A DNA stretch of 5,566 bases. It comes from Suttonella ornithocola. GTDB taxonomy: Bacteria > Pseudomonadota > Gammaproteobacteria > Cardiobacteriales > Cardiobacteriaceae. The notes beneath the pieces are model-generated. The model saw only the letters and a list, made by a program, of their open reading frames with translations. It did not search any database and was not told where the DNA came from. The translations under genes and the position numbers were made by a program. Location of the stretch: positions 1-5,566 of the forward strand of contig NZ_LWHB01000177.1 of the NCBI RefSeq assembly GCF_001889065.1, read 5' to 3'. The first letter of the stretch is position 1; each line of letters opens with the position of its first letter. Below, piece by piece: positions 5,532 to 5,566 of this stretch.

Positions 5532-5566
5532 GCGCCCAATCTCAAGGCACAAAACCAAAGAAAAAT

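Noticed and set aside
1..5566. CRISPR array, tRNA or rRNA genes
   Set aside because: No regularly spaced short repeats and no tRNA- or rRNA-like conserved segments were seen on either strand.

Overview
The window is AT-rich bacterial chromosomal DNA. A YqcC (DUF446) homologue, a Sec-secreted imelysin and a periplasmic di-haem c-type protein point to a Gram-negative bacterium, most likely a gammaproteobacterium, since YqcC is best known there. The genus cannot be fixed from this stretch.

Left part (1-1120): a small yqcC-like gene on the minus strand (437-814) sits among short non-coding mobile elements. Two nearly identical 129-bp MITEs (54-182 and 914-1042; 127 of 129 bases the same, 23-bp perfect terminal inverted repeats) lie in direct orientation on either side of it. 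Each is associated with a copy of a second, older miniature element whose ends read GAGACCTTTGCAAAA, resembling IS5-family ends. On the right the young MITE has jumped into an otherwise complete older element and left an 8-bp duplication (CATGATTT). On the left it abuts a truncated, inverted older copy and has no target duplication.

Central part (1120-5004): the functional core is a plus-strand iron-uptake cassette. It holds an FTR1/EfeU-type permease (1250-2080), a secreted imelysin/M75-family protein (2164-3507) and a secreted di-haem c-type DUF1111 oxidoreductase-like protein (3682-5004). A good sigma70-like promoter precedes each of the first two genes. Fur-like sites overlap or adjoin these promoters; the one before the imelysin gene is the better (14 of 19 consensus positions). 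A hairpin with a T-run after the imelysin gene looks like an intrinsic terminator and would separate or attenuate the third gene. By analogy with EfeUOB, the permease would carry iron across the inner membrane, the imelysin would bind or deliver it in the periplasm, and the di-haem protein would do periplasmic redox work in the position held by the haem peroxidase EfeB. That last assignment is inference.

Right edge (5005-5566): the sequence becomes accessory again. A small unrecognised gene appears frame-disrupted (5091-5347). It is followed by the N-terminal helix-turn-helix part of an IS630-like transposase (5385-5531), whose frame breaks and whose remainder runs off the window.
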